Of a stretch of 64,000 nucleotides of DNA, positions 19,909 through 29,256 are shown one piece after another (the first letter of the stretch is position 1; the number at the start of each line of letters is the position of its first letter). The translations under genes and the position numbers were made by a program. The notes beneath the pieces were generated by a model. That model was not told the DNA's origin and searched no databases. It worked only from the letters and a program-made list of their open reading frames with translations. The DNA comes from Rodentibacter sp. JRC1 (GTDB lineage: Bacteria; Pseudomonadota; Gammaproteobacteria; Enterobacterales; Pasteurellaceae), in contig NZ_BPWA01000001.1 in assembly GCF_020521555.1 (NCBI RefSeq), positions 558,001-622,000 on the forward strand, written 5' to 3'.

Positions 19909-20205
19909 CTATTCCGCTTTCACACCTAAATTACCGATTTTCACCCCCAGCATACCAAGGGAAACCGAATCTAAATAATCGCCAAGAAATTTGAATAATT
20001 CATTTAATTCGGTAAATGAACGCTGCACTTTAATTTGCTCTTCGACTCTGCGCACAAATTCATAACGAATACCCTTTTCTTCAAAGTGCGCGGTGAGCGT
20101 TACATAAACCGTTTCAAAAAAATGACTGCGTGCGCCTTCTTCACCCGGATCACTAATACGCACATTCCACGTCGTGTTAAATAATGTTTCTGTTTTATTT
20201 GACAT
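19909..20205 (-). CDS. Conserved-looking small protein, function unknown
   Basis: 98 residues, soluble, no signal peptide or membrane segment. It begins MSNKTETLFNTTWNVRISDP and has an aromatic and charged middle (HFFETVYVTLTAHFEEKGI) and a C-terminus ending LGMLGVKIGNLGVKAE. I do not recognise the family. It looks genuinely coding: it fills the space between a terminator and a repeat element, has an ordinary ATG start preceded by GAGGTAACTAT, and uses codons like its neighbours. It could be a secretion or phage-type cap protein, but nothing visible decides. Confidence 0.7.
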   Translation of the reverse strand: MSNKTETLFNTTWNVRISDPGEEGARSHFFETVYVTLTAHFEEKGIRYEFVRRVEEQIKVQRSFTELNELFKFLGDYLDSVSLGMLGVKIGNLGVKAE

Positions 20206-20230
20206 ATAGTTACCTCATATTGCTATTTTT

Positions 20231-20337
20231 CATAATAAATTAAGTTTTAAAATATCAACGATCATTGCTACGCCTCGCAGTGCTAGTTGTACTGTCTTCA
20301 GCTTGAGGATTTGTATCTATTTTAATTTAATTCACTA
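20231..20337. repeat. Intergenic repeat, family 2 (copy A), overlapping the arfA stop
   Basis: On the minus strand it starts TAGTGAATTAAATTAAAAT (20337-20319) and ends with a degenerate inverted copy (AACTTAATTTATTATG). The centre reads GACAGTACAACTAGCACTG. The same outer 19 bases occur at 22138 and 42560. From memory, the ends and the GACAGTACAA core resemble a repeat common in Neisseria genomes; I could not check this. No gene is encoded. The stop codon of arfA lies inside the right end. Confidence 0.65.
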
Positions 20338-20581
20338 CATTTAAGAAAAACCCGATTATAAAATTTCTGAAATCAAAAAATTTATAATCGGGCTTTTCAA
20401 AAAATTTCCCAACGTGTTTTGCTTTTCGCTGGTAGCTTCCTTTCCCTTTGCGTTTTTTCTCAATACGCTGACGGAATAATCTATCCCGTAATAACGCCAT
20501 AATCGCATTATCTTTCACCACGCCGCGGGTGTGTTGATAAACGGTTTGATTTTCAACCGCACTTTTCTGTTTTTTTGCCAT
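20327..20581 (-). CDS. arfA: Alternative ribosome-rescue factor ArfA
   Basis: 84 residues from ATG 20581 ([20 protein letters not shown]), preceded by AAGGAAAAATTG. The basic middle ([20 protein letters not shown]) is the ArfA core that recruits RF2 to ribosomes stalled on messages lacking a stop codon. The last third is encoded by an intrinsic-terminator hairpin (20346-20392), so most transcripts should end before the stop codon. In E. coli this makes ArfA itself a tmRNA target, produced only when trans-translation fails. The final codons and stop lie in a repeat element. Confidence 0.9.
   Translation of the reverse strand: MAKKQKSAVENQTVYQHTRGVVKDNAIMALLRDRLFRQRIEKKRKGKGSYQRKAKHVGKFFEKPDYKFFDFRNFIIGFFLNVVN
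20346..20392 (-). terminator. Terminator hairpin inside the arfA reading frame
   Basis: CCCGATTATAAA (20351-20362) and TTTATAATCGGG (20381-20392) form a perfect 12-bp stem. On the minus strand it is followed by TTTTTC. It encodes part of the hydrophobic ArfA tail ([15 protein letters not shown]). Such a hairpin, by termination or RNase III cleavage, yields non-stop arfA mRNA in the known E. coli system. Confidence 0.85.
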
Positions 20582-20599
20582 CAATTTTTCCTTAAACTT

Positions 20600-20628
20600 A
20601 AAAAAGCCGCGAAGTGATTTTCACGGCT
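20600..20628 (-). terminator. Terminator of the ArsC-like gene, upstream of arfA
   Basis: AGCCGTGA and the partly complementary CGCGGCT form a hairpin on the minus strand (20628-20605), followed by five T. It separates the ArsC-like gene from arfA. Confidence 0.7.
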
Positions 20629-20655
20629 GTTGTATTATACGCATAAACGTTAAAA

Positions 20656-21006
20656 TTACAAAATCGCCAATACGCTTTCCGGCGGTCGTCCGATTTTTGC
20701 TTTCTCGCCATTTACTACAATCGGACGTTCCATAAGTTCGGAATGTTTGCTCATCGCCTGTAATAAATCCGTCTTGGTTAATGCAACATTATCCAAATCC
20801 AAGGATTTATACAACTCGTCTTTCACCCGCATCATTTGGCGTATATCAATAATCCCTAATTTATCGGCAATCTGTTGCAATTCTGCAACCGAATATTGTT
20901 TTTGTAAATAAAGCTCAATGATCGGCTGAATACCTTGCGATTCAAGCAATGCCAGGGTTTCTCGGCTTTTTGAACAGTGTGGGTTGTGATAAATAATAAT
21001 CGACAT
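20656..21006 (-). CDS. ArsC-family oxidoreductase (YfgD-like arsenate reductase homologue)
   Basis: 116 residues with a thioredoxin-like fold. The N-terminus MSIIIYHNPHCSKSRETLALL contains the ArsC signature CxxxR with Cys11. The C-terminal part has SELMERPIVVNGEKAKIGRPPESVL, in which arginines bind the oxyanion in true ArsC. With no arsenic resistance genes nearby, a housekeeping YfgD-type thiol reductase is as likely as arsenate detoxification. Divergent from the PerM-like gene. Confidence 0.85.
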   Translation of the reverse strand: MSIIIYHNPHCSKSRETLALLESQGIQPIIELYLQKQYSVAELQQIADKLGIIDIRQMMRVKDELYKSLDLDNVALTKTDLLQAMSKHSELMERPIVVNGEKAKIGRPPESVLAIL

Positions 21007-21075
21007 AGAATTTCTCTCCGGTTGGCTATAACAGAGGGGAATTTTAACTTATAATGACGCAAAATACTTGATTGG

Positions 21076-22134
21076 ATGCTCATTATGTTAGACATGTTAA
21101 AAAATTGGTATGCCCGCCGTTTGGGTGATCCACAAGCAATGGGATTACTGGCAATTTTACTTTTTGGTTTTATTGCGATTTATTTTTTCGGCGATTTAAT
21201 TGCGCCGTTACTTATTGCCATCGTGTTGGCATATTTGTTAGAAATGCCCATTCGTTTTCTCACCAATAACCTAAAATTTCCACGAGTGTTGGCAACCATC
21301 ATCATTTTCGGCGGATTTATTGGCGTCGCAATCGTGTTCTTTCTTGTGCTTGTGCCAATGTTATGGAACCAAACCGTCTCATTATTAAGCGATTTACCCG
21401 CTATGTTTAATAAACTCAATGAATGGCTGCTCGCTTTGCCTGAACATTATCCTGAATTAATCGACTATTCGATGGTAGATGCTATCTTCAATTCTGTACG
21501 TGAAAAAATCCTTGGCTTTGGCGAATCGGCGGTGAAACTTTCTCTCGCTTCAATTATGAATTTGGTATCACTGGGCATTTACGCCTTTCTGGTGCCTTTA
21601 ATGATGTTTTTTATGCTAAAAGACAAAAGTGAACTTTTACAAGGCGTAAGCCGATTTTTACCTCGCAATCGCCATTTAGCCTTCAAAGTTTGGACGGAAA
21701 TGCAGCAACAAATTGCGAATTATATTCACGGTAAATTGTTGGAAATTCTGATCGTAACGCTGGTGACTTACATCATTTTCTTAATTTTCGGTTTGAATTA
21801 TCCGCTACTATTGGCATTCGCTGTGGGGCTTTCCGTATTAGTGCCTTATATCGGTGCGGTATTAGTTACGATTCCCGTGGCACTCGTCGCACTTTTCCAA
21901 TTTGGTATCAGCCCGACATTTTGGTATATCATTATCGCTTTTGCAGTGAGCCAACTATTAGACGGAAACTTACTCGTGCCTTATTTATTCTCCGAAGCGG
22001 TAAATTTACATCCGTTAATCATCATCGTTTCCGTACTTATTTTCGGTGGTTTGTGGGGATTCTGGGGGGTATTTTTTGCCATTCCACTCGCCACGTTAGT
22101 GAAAGCCGTGGTAAATGCGTTACCGGAAGATTAA
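21076..22134 (+). CDS. perM: AI-2E/PerM-family membrane permease
   Basis: Up to 352 residues with about eight hydrophobic helices in the usual layout. These include [20 protein letters not shown] near residue 25, a soluble region near 110-170, and C-terminal helices ending [21 protein letters not shown]. This is the family of PerM, YdiK and TqsA. Substrates of PerM itself are unknown. ATG at 21076 or 21085 could be the start; a GGATG lies eight bases before 21085. The stop is three bases from a family-2 repeat. Clusters with arsC and arfA, as I recall from H. influenzae. Confidence 0.85.
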   Translation: MLIMLDMLKNWYARRLGDPQAMGLLAILLFGFIAIYFFGDLIAPLLIAIVLAYLLEMPIRFLTNNLKFPRVLATIIIFGGFIGVAIVFFLVLVPMLWNQTVSLLSDLPAMFNKLNEWLLALPEHYPELIDYSMVDAIFNSVREKILGFGESAVKLSLASIMNLVSLGIYAFLVPLMMFFMLKDKSELLQGVSRFLPRNRHLAFKVWTEMQQQIANYIHGKLLEILIVTLVTYIIFLIFGLNYPLLLAFAVGLSVLVPYIGAVLVTIPVALVALFQFGISPTFWYIIIAFAVSQLLDGNLLVPYLFSEAVNLHPLIIIVSVLIFGGLWGFWGVFFAIPLATLVKAVVNALPED

Positions 22135-22137
22135 ATG

Positions 22138-22242
22138 TAGTGAATTAAATTAAAATATATACAAAGCTACAAGCCGAAGGCTGTACAAATAGTACGGTGA
22201 GACTGAGACGCGCCCCAGTACAGTAGAGATTTTTACTATAAA
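22138..22242. repeat. Intergenic repeat, family 2 (copy B)
   Basis: Begins TAGTGAATTAAATTAAAAT (22138-22156), three bases after the perM stop, and continues GCCGAAGGCTGTACAAATAG with a GTACGG core. The far end is degenerate (TTTTTACTATAA). It aligns over about 50 bases with copy A and over its ends with copy C. It fills the gap between perM and the convergent trmO gene. Confidence 0.65.
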
Positions 22243-22253
22243 AGTAAGGCGGA

Positions 22254-22979
22254 TTATCCCGCCTTTTCTTTCTCTATATCCAATACTTCAACCACATCCG
22301 GCGTTTCCGGTTTAATACGCCATTTCACATTAAATTCATACAAACTCATACCGTAAATTCTCTCACTTGGCTTGCCTTGTTGATAAGCCGGACGAGGATC
22401 TTGCTCAATCACTTCACAAATAAAACGCGCTAAGTGCGGTCGTTTTTCTTCAAGTTTTTTAACCGCACTTTGCGCCCGTTCGGTAAATTCTATCTTCAGT
22501 TTCGCCTGCGGTTTTTCTTGTGCAAAGCCGGAACGCGCATTAGGCTCACTATCGGCGTAAGCGATATAGGGCTTAATGTCAAAAATCGGCGTACCATCCA
22601 CCAAATCCACCGCACCAAGATGCAAAAACACTTTCCCCTGAATACATTCTACTTTGCGCAATTCAACTTTGGATAATCCCAACGGATTAGGGCGATGCGT
22701 TGCGCGAGAGGCAAAGACACCGACCCGTCGATTACCGCCTAAACGGGGAGGACGTACCGTTGGCTGCCATTTTCCCCGCTGAATTTGATCAAACTGAAAA
22801 ATCAGCCAGAGATGGCTAAATTGTTCCAACCCTTTCACTGTTTCCGGTGAATTATAAGGTGGAAGTAACTCCACAATCCCAACGCCGTCTTGAACCAAAT
22901 CCGGTTGACGCGGTACAGAAAATTTTTCTTTATAAGGTGTGTGGATAATTGCAATAGGCGTTAACGTTAAATCATTCAT
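22254..22979 (-). CDS. trmO: tRNA (N6-threonylcarbamoyladenosine37-N6)-methyltransferase TrmO
   Basis: 241 residues, similar to the E. coli length of 235. The N-terminal SAM-binding beta-barrel domain carries the signature [20 protein letters not shown] near residue 87 and [15 protein letters not shown] near 129. The protein methylates t6A at position 37 of certain tRNAs to m6t6A and was formerly annotated TsaA or YaeB. A short C-terminal domain ([20 protein letters not shown]) is present. Divergent from menA. Confidence 0.92.
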   Translation of the reverse strand: MNDLTLTPIAIIHTPYKEKFSVPRQPDLVQDGVGIVELLPPYNSPETVKGLEQFSHLWLIFQFDQIQRGKWQPTVRPPRLGGNRRVGVFASRATHRPNPLGLSKVELRKVECIQGKVFLHLGAVDLVDGTPIFDIKPYIAYADSEPNARSGFAQEKPQAKLKIEFTERAQSAVKKLEEKRPHLARFICEVIEQDPRPAYQQGKPSERIYGMSLYEFNVKWRIKPETPDVVEVLDIEKEKAG

Positions 22980-23040
22980 AAGTGCATTATTTCAGTGTAG
23001 AATACGCGGCTTATTGTAATTAAAAGTGCGGTCAAAAAAA

Positions 23041-23952
23041 ATGACAAATAAAAAATTAAAAATGTGGTGGGAAACAGCACGACCAAAAACCTTGCCTTTA
23101 GCACTAGCTTCCATCTTTACCGGCTCAGCACTTGGCTATCGGGCAAATCCTGAAGAATTTAATATCTTGGTAATGATGCTTTGTTTGCTGACAACCATTT
23201 TATTACAAGTACTTTCCAACTTTGCCAATGATTATGGCGATCATCAAAAAGGTTCTGATACAAAAGAGCGTATCGGTCCATTACGCGGCATTCAAAAAGG
23301 GGAAATCTCAGCACAAGAACTAAAATGGGGCTTGATATTGATGATCTTGGCAAGCTTTGTCTCCGGAAGTTTTCTTATTGGCATCGCTTATGAAAGTTTA
23401 TCCGATTTATTGTTTTTTGCAGGTCTTGGCATTTTAGCCATTATTGCCGCCATCACCTACACTGTAGGAGCGAAACCTTATGGCTATATGGGATTAGGCG
23501 ATATTTCCGTGCTGGTCTTTTTCGGTTTGATTGGTGTAGGCGGTACCTATTACTTACAAACACATAGTATTGACGGAGCAATAATTTTACCTGCGATTGG
23601 TTCGGGATTATTGGCAAGTGCAGTATTAAACATCAATAATTTACGTGATATAGAACAGGATGCGAAAGCAGGCAAAAACACCCTCGCCGTGCGTTTAGGC
23701 GCATATAAGGGGCGGATTTATCACTGTATTTTATTAAGTGCGGCAGCCTTATGTTACCTAATATTTACACTGTTTAGCGCAAGTTCATTAGCAAATTATT
23801 TATTTCTGATTGCCTATCCGTTACTTGCCAAACACGCAATCTTTGTTTATCGCAGCACACAGCCTGAAGCCTTACGCCCAATGCTTGCTCAGATGTCAAT
23901 GATTTCGTTATTTATCAATCTGTTGTTTAGTTTAGGCTTGCTTATCGGCTAA
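23041..23952 (+). CDS. menA: 1,4-dihydroxy-2-naphthoate polyprenyltransferase MenA
   Basis: 303 residues, UbiA superfamily membrane protein with about nine helices. The aspartate-rich motifs are NFANDYGDHQKGSD near residue 65 and NNLRDIEQDAKAGKNTLAVR near 200. MenA attaches the octaprenyl chain to DHNA, yielding demethylmenaquinone. I chose ATG 23041; a GTG at 23026 lies inside a USS (GTGCGGT) and is an unlikely start. RraA lies 45 bases downstream on the same strand. Confidence 0.94.
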   Translation: MTNKKLKMWWETARPKTLPLALASIFTGSALGYRANPEEFNILVMMLCLLTTILLQVLSNFANDYGDHQKGSDTKERIGPLRGIQKGEISAQELKWGLILMILASFVSGSFLIGIAYESLSDLLFFAGLGILAIIAAITYTVGAKPYGYMGLGDISVLVFFGLIGVGGTYYLQTHSIDGAIILPAIGSGLLASAVLNINNLRDIEQDAKAGKNTLAVRLGAYKGRIYHCILLSAAALCYLIFTLFSASSLANYLFLIAYPLLAKHAIFVYRSTQPEALRPMLAQMSMISLFINLLFSLGLLIG

Positions 23953-23997
23953 ATCGGAATATACTTAGGCTTGTCTCAAATTTTGATAGGGGAATTT

Positions 23998-24498
23998 ATG
24001 TTTATTGATACTTCAGAACTTTGCGATCTTTATGCAGATCAAGTGGACGTGGTAGAACCGATTTTTTCAAGTTTTGGCGGTATAAGCAATTTCTATGGAA
24101 AAGTCACAACCGTGAAATGCTTTGAAAATAATGGCTTAATCGCTGAAGTATTAGAAGAAAACGGTGAAGGTCGAGTGTTGGTTATTGATGGTGGCGGTGC
24201 AGTTCGCCGCGGTCTAATCGATGCGGAACTGGCTCAACTCGCAGCAGATAATAACTGGGAAGGCATTATCGTTTATGGTGCGGTTCGCCAAATCCAACAA
24301 CTCGAAAATATTGATATCGGCATTCAAGCATTAGCGCCAATTCCTGTAAGTGCAGATGAAAATAATGTCGGAGAAAGCGATATTCCGGTTAATTTCGGCG
24401 GTGTAACATTTTTTCCTGAAGACTACATTTATGCCGACCTTACAGGAATCCTCCTCTCGCAAGAAGCCCTTGATTTAGAAGGATTTGAAGAAGAATAA
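23998..24498 (+). CDS. rraA: Regulator of RNase E activity RraA
   Basis: 166 residues (E. coli 161). Starts [20 protein letters not shown] and contains [20 protein letters not shown] near residue 61 and [12 protein letters not shown] near 93. The acidic C-terminus ends GFEEE. RraA trimers bind RNase E and inhibit mRNA decay. It was once misnamed MenG because it neighbours menA, but it is not a methyltransferase. ATG 23998 follows AGGGGAATTT; an upstream start at 23971 is not needed. Confidence 0.95.
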   Translation: MFIDTSELCDLYADQVDVVEPIFSSFGGISNFYGKVTTVKCFENNGLIAEVLEENGEGRVLVIDGGGAVRRGLIDAELAQLAADNNWEGIIVYGAVRQIQQLENIDIGIQALAPIPVSADENNVGESDIPVNFGGVTFFPEDYIYADLTGILLSQEALDLEGFEEE

Positions 24499-24508
24499 AC
24501 AAAACATC

Positions 24509-24536
24509 AAAGTGCGGTTAAAAATAACCGTACTTT
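24509..24536. terminator. Inverted USS pair after rraA
   Basis: AAAGTGCGGTTA (24509-24520) faces TAACCGTACTTT (24525-24536) across four bases. One arm is an intact USS core, the other a one-base variant. It could act as a weak terminator before the stronger one at 24584. Confidence 0.5.
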
Positions 24537-24583
24537 CAAACTACTGTCCCCATCCTTTTAATAAGGTGGTTTGTTCGCAATCT

Positions 24584-24614
24584 AAAACGGCTCACTTTTG
24601 TGAGCCGTTTTTTA
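24584..24614. terminator. Bidirectional terminator between rraA and accC
   Basis: AAAACGGCTCAC (24584-24595) and GTGAGCCGTTTT (24600-24611) form a 12-bp perfect stem with a four-base loop, followed by more T. It serves both convergent genes. Confidence 0.9.
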
Positions 24615-24620
24615 TAGCAA

Positions 24621-25967
24621 TTAATCATGTAAACCTAATTTCTTCTCAAGGTAGTGAATGTTTGTGCCACCTTTTTGGAAATTTTCATCTTCTAAAATCA
24701 GTTCATGTAACGGAATATTGGTTTTAATGCCATCGATGATCGTTTCAGCCAACGCATTTTGCATACGACGAATCGCAACATCACGGGTATCGCCATAAGT
24801 AATCAATTTTGCGATCATCGAATCATAGTGCGGAGGTACGGTATAACCGCCATAAATGTGAGAATCCCAACGCACGCCTAAACCGCCCGGCGAATGTAAG
24901 TGATTTACTTTACCCGGTGAAGGTAAGAAAGATTTCGGATCTTCCGCATTAATACGGCACTCAATCGCGTGACCTTTCACTTTAATATCTTCTTGTTTGA
25001 TAGAAAGTGGTAATCCCGCCGCAATTCGTAACTGCTCTTTGACCAAATCCACACCGGTGATCATTTCCGTTACCGGATGTTCCACTTGGATACGGGTATT
25101 CATTTCAATGAAATAAAACTCACCGTTTTCATACAAGAACTCGAATGTACCTGCGCCACGATAACCGATTTCCACACAAGCGTTGGCACAACGTGAACCA
25201 ATATCTCTACGTACTTCTTCCGTAATTCCCGGGGCCGGTGCTTCTTCTACCACTTTTTGATGGCGGCGTTGCATAGAACAATCACGTTCAGCCAAATACA
25301 CTGCATTGCCATGGGTATCCGCCAATACTTGAATTTCCACGTGGCGTGGATTTTCTAAGTATTTTTCCATGTAAACCATATCGTTATTAAATGCGGCTTT
25401 CGCCTCGGCTTTTGTCATTGCGATAGATTCTTCAAGTGCTTCTTCGTTACGTACTACACGCATTCCACGACCGCCGCCGCCGCCGGAAGCTTTGATGATA
25501 ATCGGATAGCCGATACGTTTTGCAATTTCTTTATTTTTTGCAATATCATTGCCCACCGGACCATCAGACCCCGGCACACAAGGCACTCCGGCTTTCTTCA
25601 TTGCTTTAATCGCAGAAACCTTATCCCCCATCAAACGAATTACATCCGCCGTCGGTCCGATAAAAATAAAACCGGAACGTTCTACTTGTTCTGCAAAATC
25701 GGCATTTTCAGATAAAAAACCATACCCCGGGTGAATAGCATCCGCCCCGGTGACTTCCGCTGCCGCAATAATTGCGGGAATGTTTAAATAACTTTTTGTT
25801 GAAGGAGCAGGACCGATACAAACGGTTTCGTCTGCCAACAAAACATGTTTTAATTCACGGTCTGCAGTGGAATGCACCGCAACGGTTTTAATGCCCAACT
25901 CTTTACAGGCGCGTAAGATGCGGAGCGCAATCTCACCACGGTTGGCAATCACAACTTTTTCTAACAT
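24621..25967 (-). CDS. accC: Acetyl-CoA carboxylase, biotin carboxylase subunit
   Basis: 448 residues from ATG 25967 ([20 protein letters not shown]); E. coli AccC has 449. ATP-grasp features are the [12 protein letters not shown] glycine loop near residue 159 and [14 protein letters not shown] near 288, with the metal-binding and catalytic residues. The subunit carboxylates biotin on AccB with bicarbonate and ATP in the first committed step of fatty acid synthesis. Follows accB after 60 bases that contain a stem-loop. Confidence 0.98.
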   Translation of the reverse strand: MLEKVVIANRGEIALRILRACKELGIKTVAVHSTADRELKHVLLADETVCIGPAPSTKSYLNIPAIIAAAEVTGADAIHPGYGFLSENADFAEQVERSGFIFIGPTADVIRLMGDKVSAIKAMKKAGVPCVPGSDGPVGNDIAKNKEIAKRIGYPIIIKASGGGGGRGMRVVRNEEALEESIAMTKAEAKAAFNNDMVYMEKYLENPRHVEIQVLADTHGNAVYLAERDCSMQRRHQKVVEEAPAPGITEEVRRDIGSRCANACVEIGYRGAGTFEFLYENGEFYFIEMNTRIQVEHPVTEMITGVDLVKEQLRIAAGLPLSIKQEDIKVKGHAIECRINAEDPKSFLPSPGKVNHLHSPGGLGVRWDSHIYGGYTVPPHYDSMIAKLITYGDTRDVAIRRMQNALAETIIDGIKTNIPLHELILEDENFQKGGTNIHYLEKKLGLHD

Positions 25968-25986
25968 AAGAAATTCCACTTGTTAA

Positions 25987-26012
25987 AAAATGGCGGACAA
26001 GCCCGCCATTTT
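25987..26012 (-). terminator. Stem-loop between accB and accC
   Basis: AAAATGGCGG (25987-25996) and CCGCCATTTT (26003-26012) form a 10-bp perfect stem with a six-base loop. The T-rich stem end would make it a partial terminator or RNA-processing site between two genes whose products are needed in unequal amounts. Confidence 0.6.
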
Positions 26013-26027
26013 GGATAATAGATAAGA

Positions 26028-26498
26028 TTATTCAATAACAATTAACGGCTCGTCAAATTCCACCGGTTCACCGTCATTAATAAGGATAGCTTTCACCACA
26101 CCGGCTTTATCCGCTTCAATACGGTTCATCATTTTCATCGCTTCAACGATACAAAGCGCATCACCGACTTTTACAGTTTGTCCGACTTCAACGAAAGCTT
26201 TTGCTTCCGGGCTTGGGCTACGATAGAAAGTTCCCACCATTGGTGAACGAACGATATGACCGGATAACTCATCGGAAGCCACAGGAGCCGAAGTCTGCAC
26301 CGCAGGTGCCGGAGCTACTGCCGGAGCAACAACAGGTGCAGGTGCAGCAATTGGTGCGGCATATTGTACCGCTGTTGGTGCAACCACAGGAGCTGCACGA
26401 CTAATACGCACCGTGCCCTCTTCTTCTTGCACTTCTAATTCGGTGATACCGGATTCTTCCACTAATTCGATCAGTTTTTTGATTTTACGAATGTCCAT
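26028..26498 (-). CDS. accB: Acetyl-CoA carboxylase biotin carboxyl carrier protein
   Basis: 156 residues. An N-terminal helical region ([20 protein letters not shown]) is followed by an Ala/Pro/Val-rich linker (about residues 34-76). The C-terminal biotinyl domain contains [13 protein letters not shown], in which Lys122 is biotinylated. The protein carries CO2 from AccC to the AccAD transferase. Operon order aroQ-accB-accC is common in gamma-proteobacteria. A long-distance inverted USS pair lies upstream (26528-26575). Confidence 0.98.
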   Translation of the reverse strand: MDIRKIKKLIELVEESGITELEVQEEEGTVRISRAAPVVAPTAVQYAAPIAAPAPVVAPAVAPAPAVQTSAPVASDELSGHIVRSPMVGTFYRSPSPEAKAFVEVGQTVKVGDALCIVEAMKMMNRIEADKAGVVKAILINDGEPVEFDEPLIVIE

Positions 26499-26527
26499 AC
26501 GTTCTTCCTAAAATAATGAAATTTTTA

Positions 26528-26575
26528 ACCGCACTTTTACTACATGATGATCACAAAAATACCTAAAAGTGCGGT
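26528..26575. terminator. Widely spaced inverted USS pair between aroQ and accB
   Basis: ACCGCACTTTT (26528-26538) and AAAAGTGCGGT (26565-26575) are perfect inverse copies 26 bases apart. They lie in the 174-base gap between aroQ and accB and could form a stem or simply be two USS. Confidence 0.45.
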
Positions 26576-26672
26576 CAGTAATAAACTTGTTTTCTGCGCC
26601 GCAGAGATTACCCTAAATTTAGCGAAAATGCGACAAAATTCTATAAATTTAACCCAAAATGCAGGGGTTTTA

Positions 26673-27122
26673 TTATTTTTTCGCTAAATAGTTCAAAGCG
26701 AACAAAAAAGCGAATTCATAACCTTGCGCCCCTAGTCCGCAGATCACGCCTTCCGCCACATCACTAAAATAAGAATGATGACGGAAGGGTTCACGCTTAT
26801 GAACATTCGATAAATGAATTTCCACAAAAGGGATAGATACTGCCAATAATGCGTCACGCAAAGCAACACTTGTATGAGTATAAGCGGCGGGGTTAATTAA
26901 AATAAAATCAACCTGTTGGAAACTTTGATGAATTTTATCAATTAATTTTTCTTCACTATTCGCCTGAAAGCATTCAAGTTCCACTTGATGTTTCTCGGCT
27001 AGAGCCTTGATATTTGCTTCAATTGCAGCAAGAGATAAACTGCCGTAGTGCTTCGGTTCTCGCGCCCCTAGCATATTCAAGTTCGGACCATTTAATAGCA
27101 AAATTCGGGATTTTTGTGACAT
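26673..27122 (-). CDS. aroQ: 3-dehydroquinate dehydratase, type II
   Basis: 149 residues, the usual size of the dodecameric type II enzyme. [17 protein letters not shown] near residue 11 holds the catalytic tyrosine (Tyr26). [17 protein letters not shown] is near residue 77. The catalytic histidine lies in [20 protein letters not shown] near 100. Converts 3-dehydroquinate to 3-dehydroshikimate in the shikimate route, which ultimately supplies chorismate to MenF. Lies between menC and accB on the same strand. Confidence 0.97.
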   Translation of the reverse strand: MSQKSRILLLNGPNLNMLGAREPKHYGSLSLAAIEANIKALAEKHQVELECFQANSEEKLIDKIHQSFQQVDFILINPAAYTHTSVALRDALLAVSIPFVEIHLSNVHKREPFRHHSYFSDVAEGVICGLGAQGYEFAFLFALNYLAKK

Positions 27123-27179
27123 ATTTTTTCCTTTTTGAAACTCAGGATTATACTGATTTTCTGATGAATGGTGGTCGAA

Positions 27180-28169
27180 TCAGATAATCTTTGTAATAAA
27201 TTCGGAATCCAAATCGACAAGCGGTAAATCAGAATTAGGCCATGAACGGAGCACCTGATAATCCATTAAATCCAAGGTGTCCAAGCCCGGTGTAACATTA
27301 GGTGTATATTGTTGCGCTATACGTGCAAGTTGTGTTAGACCAAGACTGCTTTCGATGCTTGAGCTTATTACGGCGGCTAATCCTAAATCATTAGCCCGTT
27401 CAATTAACGCGACACAGCGTTCAATCGAACCGATTAAGGTCGGTTTAATGACAATGGCGGATAAGTAGGGTTCTTTTCTAAGCTGAAAATCAGGCTCCCG
27501 CACCGATTCGTCCCACGCAATAGCAATACCGGTTTGCGCAGCAAATTCACGACTGAGAGCCGGTGTTTTACAAGGTTCTTCTAAAAATTGAATACGGGAA
27601 CGGTGTACCGGTTTTACTTTTGCCGCAAATTGTAACGCTTTTTCCAACGTCCAATGACGATTCGCATCTAAACGCAATCGCAAATCGGGAATCGCTTCTA
27701 AAAACATATCTGCAATTAAACCGTCACGATTGGCTTCGTACATGCCGACTTTAATTTTTGCGACTTTCTCCCCCGAAAGATTTGCCAATTCTGCATAAAG
27801 TTCGTCAGGATCGCCATAACACAGCGGTGCGGCTTGATAATTGCCCTCTTCTTTTAAAGTGCCTTTCATCTCATTCATCGCACAACTGATACCAAACGCC
27901 ACGGAAGGGTAAGTATCATCAAGTGAAAGCCGCGGTGCATCACAACTTCTTTCACGCCATTTTTCAAGCCATTCAATCGCTTGTGTTTCGGCTTGATCAA
28001 GCGTTTCTTCACTAAAACCGGGCAAAGGAGCGATCTCTCCCCAACCATCACGAGCGCAATTTACCCGCACGATTAATCCTTCACGGCGTTTTAAAAATCG
28101 ATCCCGTAAAATCAGTTGGCTGTCAACAGGAATAGTGTAACGGTAGAGATTAAAAGATTTATTTGCCAT
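27180..28169 (-). CDS. menC: o-Succinylbenzoate synthase MenC
   Basis: 329 residues, enolase superfamily. Active-site pattern: KIKVG (base lysines near residue 139), LDANRHW near 167, LEEPC near 196, DES near 220, and VIKP near 241. Dehydrates SHCHC, the MenH product, to o-succinylbenzoate. A USS lies between menC and the upstream menB. MenE, which follows in the pathway, is not in this window. Confidence 0.93.
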   Translation of the reverse strand: MANKSFNLYRYTIPVDSQLILRDRFLKRREGLIVRVNCARDGWGEIAPLPGFSEETLDQAETQAIEWLEKWRERSCDAPRLSLDDTYPSVAFGISCAMNEMKGTLKEEGNYQAAPLCYGDPDELYAELANLSGEKVAKIKVGMYEANRDGLIADMFLEAIPDLRLRLDANRHWTLEKALQFAAKVKPVHRSRIQFLEEPCKTPALSREFAAQTGIAIAWDESVREPDFQLRKEPYLSAIVIKPTLIGSIERCVALIERANDLGLAAVISSSIESSLGLTQLARIAQQYTPNVTPGLDTLDLMDYQVLRSWPNSDLPLVDLDSEFITKII

Positions 28170-28184
28170 ATCTTATTCCCATAC

Positions 28185-28226
28185 AAAAGTGCGGTTAAAA
28201 ATCGATGAGAATTTTAACCGCACTTT
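28185..28226. terminator. Inverted USS pair between menB and menC
   Basis: AAAGTGCGGTTAAAA (28186-28200) and TTTTAACCGCACTTT (28212-28226) form a 15-bp perfect stem with an 11-base loop. A likely terminator of menB built from two USS. Confidence 0.65.
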
Positions 28227-28237
28227 GTAGTGATAAA

Positions 28238-29095
28238 CTAAGGATTACGTCTAAATTTACTGAAATCCGGCGCACGTTTTTCGTTGAATGCGTTACGACC
28301 TTCTTGACCTTCTTCCGTCATATAGAACAACATTGTCGCATTGCCTGCCAATTCTTGTAAACCTGCCTGACCGTCACAATCGGCATTTAATGCGGCTTTT
28401 AAGCAGCGAATGGCAATCGGGCTATTGCGCAGCATTTCACGACACCAACGCACGGTTTCTTTTTCAAGATCCGCATAAGGTACAACGGTGTTCACCAAGC
28501 CCATATCTAAGGCTTCTTGCGCATTATATTGACGGCATAAGAACCAAATTTCACGCGCTTTTTTCTGACCGACCAAACGCGCCATATAGCTTGCTCCCCA
28601 ACCGCCATCGAATGACCCCACTTTCGGACCGGTTTGACCGAAAATCGCATTTTCGGCGGCGATGGTTAAATCGCAAAGCATATGTAATACATGGCCGCCG
28701 CCAATGGCATAGCCTGCCACCATTGCTACAACAGGTTTCGGACAGGTGCGAATATCACGTTGAAAATCCAACACATTTAAGTGATGCACGCCGCTTTCAT
28801 CTTTATAGCCACCGTAGTCGCCGCGAATTTTTTGATCTCCGCCGGAACAAAAGGCTTTTTCCCCTTCACCGGTTAACACAATCACGCCGATTTTTTCATC
28901 AAAACGTGCATCTGAAAATGCGTGAATCATTTCTTTTACCGTCTGCGGACGGAATGCGTTGCGAACTTCAGGGCGATTAATCGTGATTTTTGCAATACCG
29001 TCAGTGGATTTGTGATAACGAATGTCAGTATAACCTTCGCTATGCTCAACCCATTCAACAGGCGCATAAAGTACATCATCTTTTGGATTTTGCAT
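28238..29095 (-). CDS. menB: 1,4-dihydroxy-2-naphthoyl-CoA synthase MenB
   Basis: 285 residues, the same length as E. coli MenB, crotonase fold. Signature segments are [16 protein letters not shown] near residue 41, [20 protein letters not shown] near 82, [20 protein letters not shown] near 126 and [20 protein letters not shown] near 157. Cyclises o-succinylbenzoyl-CoA to DHNA-CoA. First of the minus-strand men/aro/acc series, with a USS in its upstream region near 29121. Confidence 0.97.
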   Translation of the reverse strand: MQNPKDDVLYAPVEWVEHSEGYTDIRYHKSTDGIAKITINRPEVRNAFRPQTVKEMIHAFSDARFDEKIGVIVLTGEGEKAFCSGGDQKIRGDYGGYKDESGVHHLNVLDFQRDIRTCPKPVVAMVAGYAIGGGHVLHMLCDLTIAAENAIFGQTGPKVGSFDGGWGASYMARLVGQKKAREIWFLCRQYNAQEALDMGLVNTVVPYADLEKETVRWCREMLRNSPIAIRCLKAALNADCDGQAGLQELAGNATMLFYMTEEGQEGRNAFNEKRAPDFSKFRRNP

Positions 29096-29256
29096 TGAGA
29101 ATACCTTCTAATTTGAGACAAAAGTGCGGTCATTATAACGGAAGTTTTTGTAATCGGGAAAACTAAAATTTAATTGTTCCTTTATCTTCTTGGCGGTTAT
29201 TGCTAGAATTTTCCCCGTTTACCACAGGTATTGATAAAACATAAAAGGAATCAACG

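Noticed and set aside
20656..21006. An arsenic resistance cluster
   Set aside because: Only an ArsC-like thiol protein is present, with no arsR, arsB or acr3 gene nearby.
23026..23040. GTG start of menA inside a USS
   Set aside because: The USS explains the bases. ATG at 23041 gives the family length.
28288..28980. 230-codon plus-strand frame opposite menB
   Set aside because: Sequence is His/Arg/Leu-rich shadow of the menB coding strand, with no recognisable domain or ribosome site.
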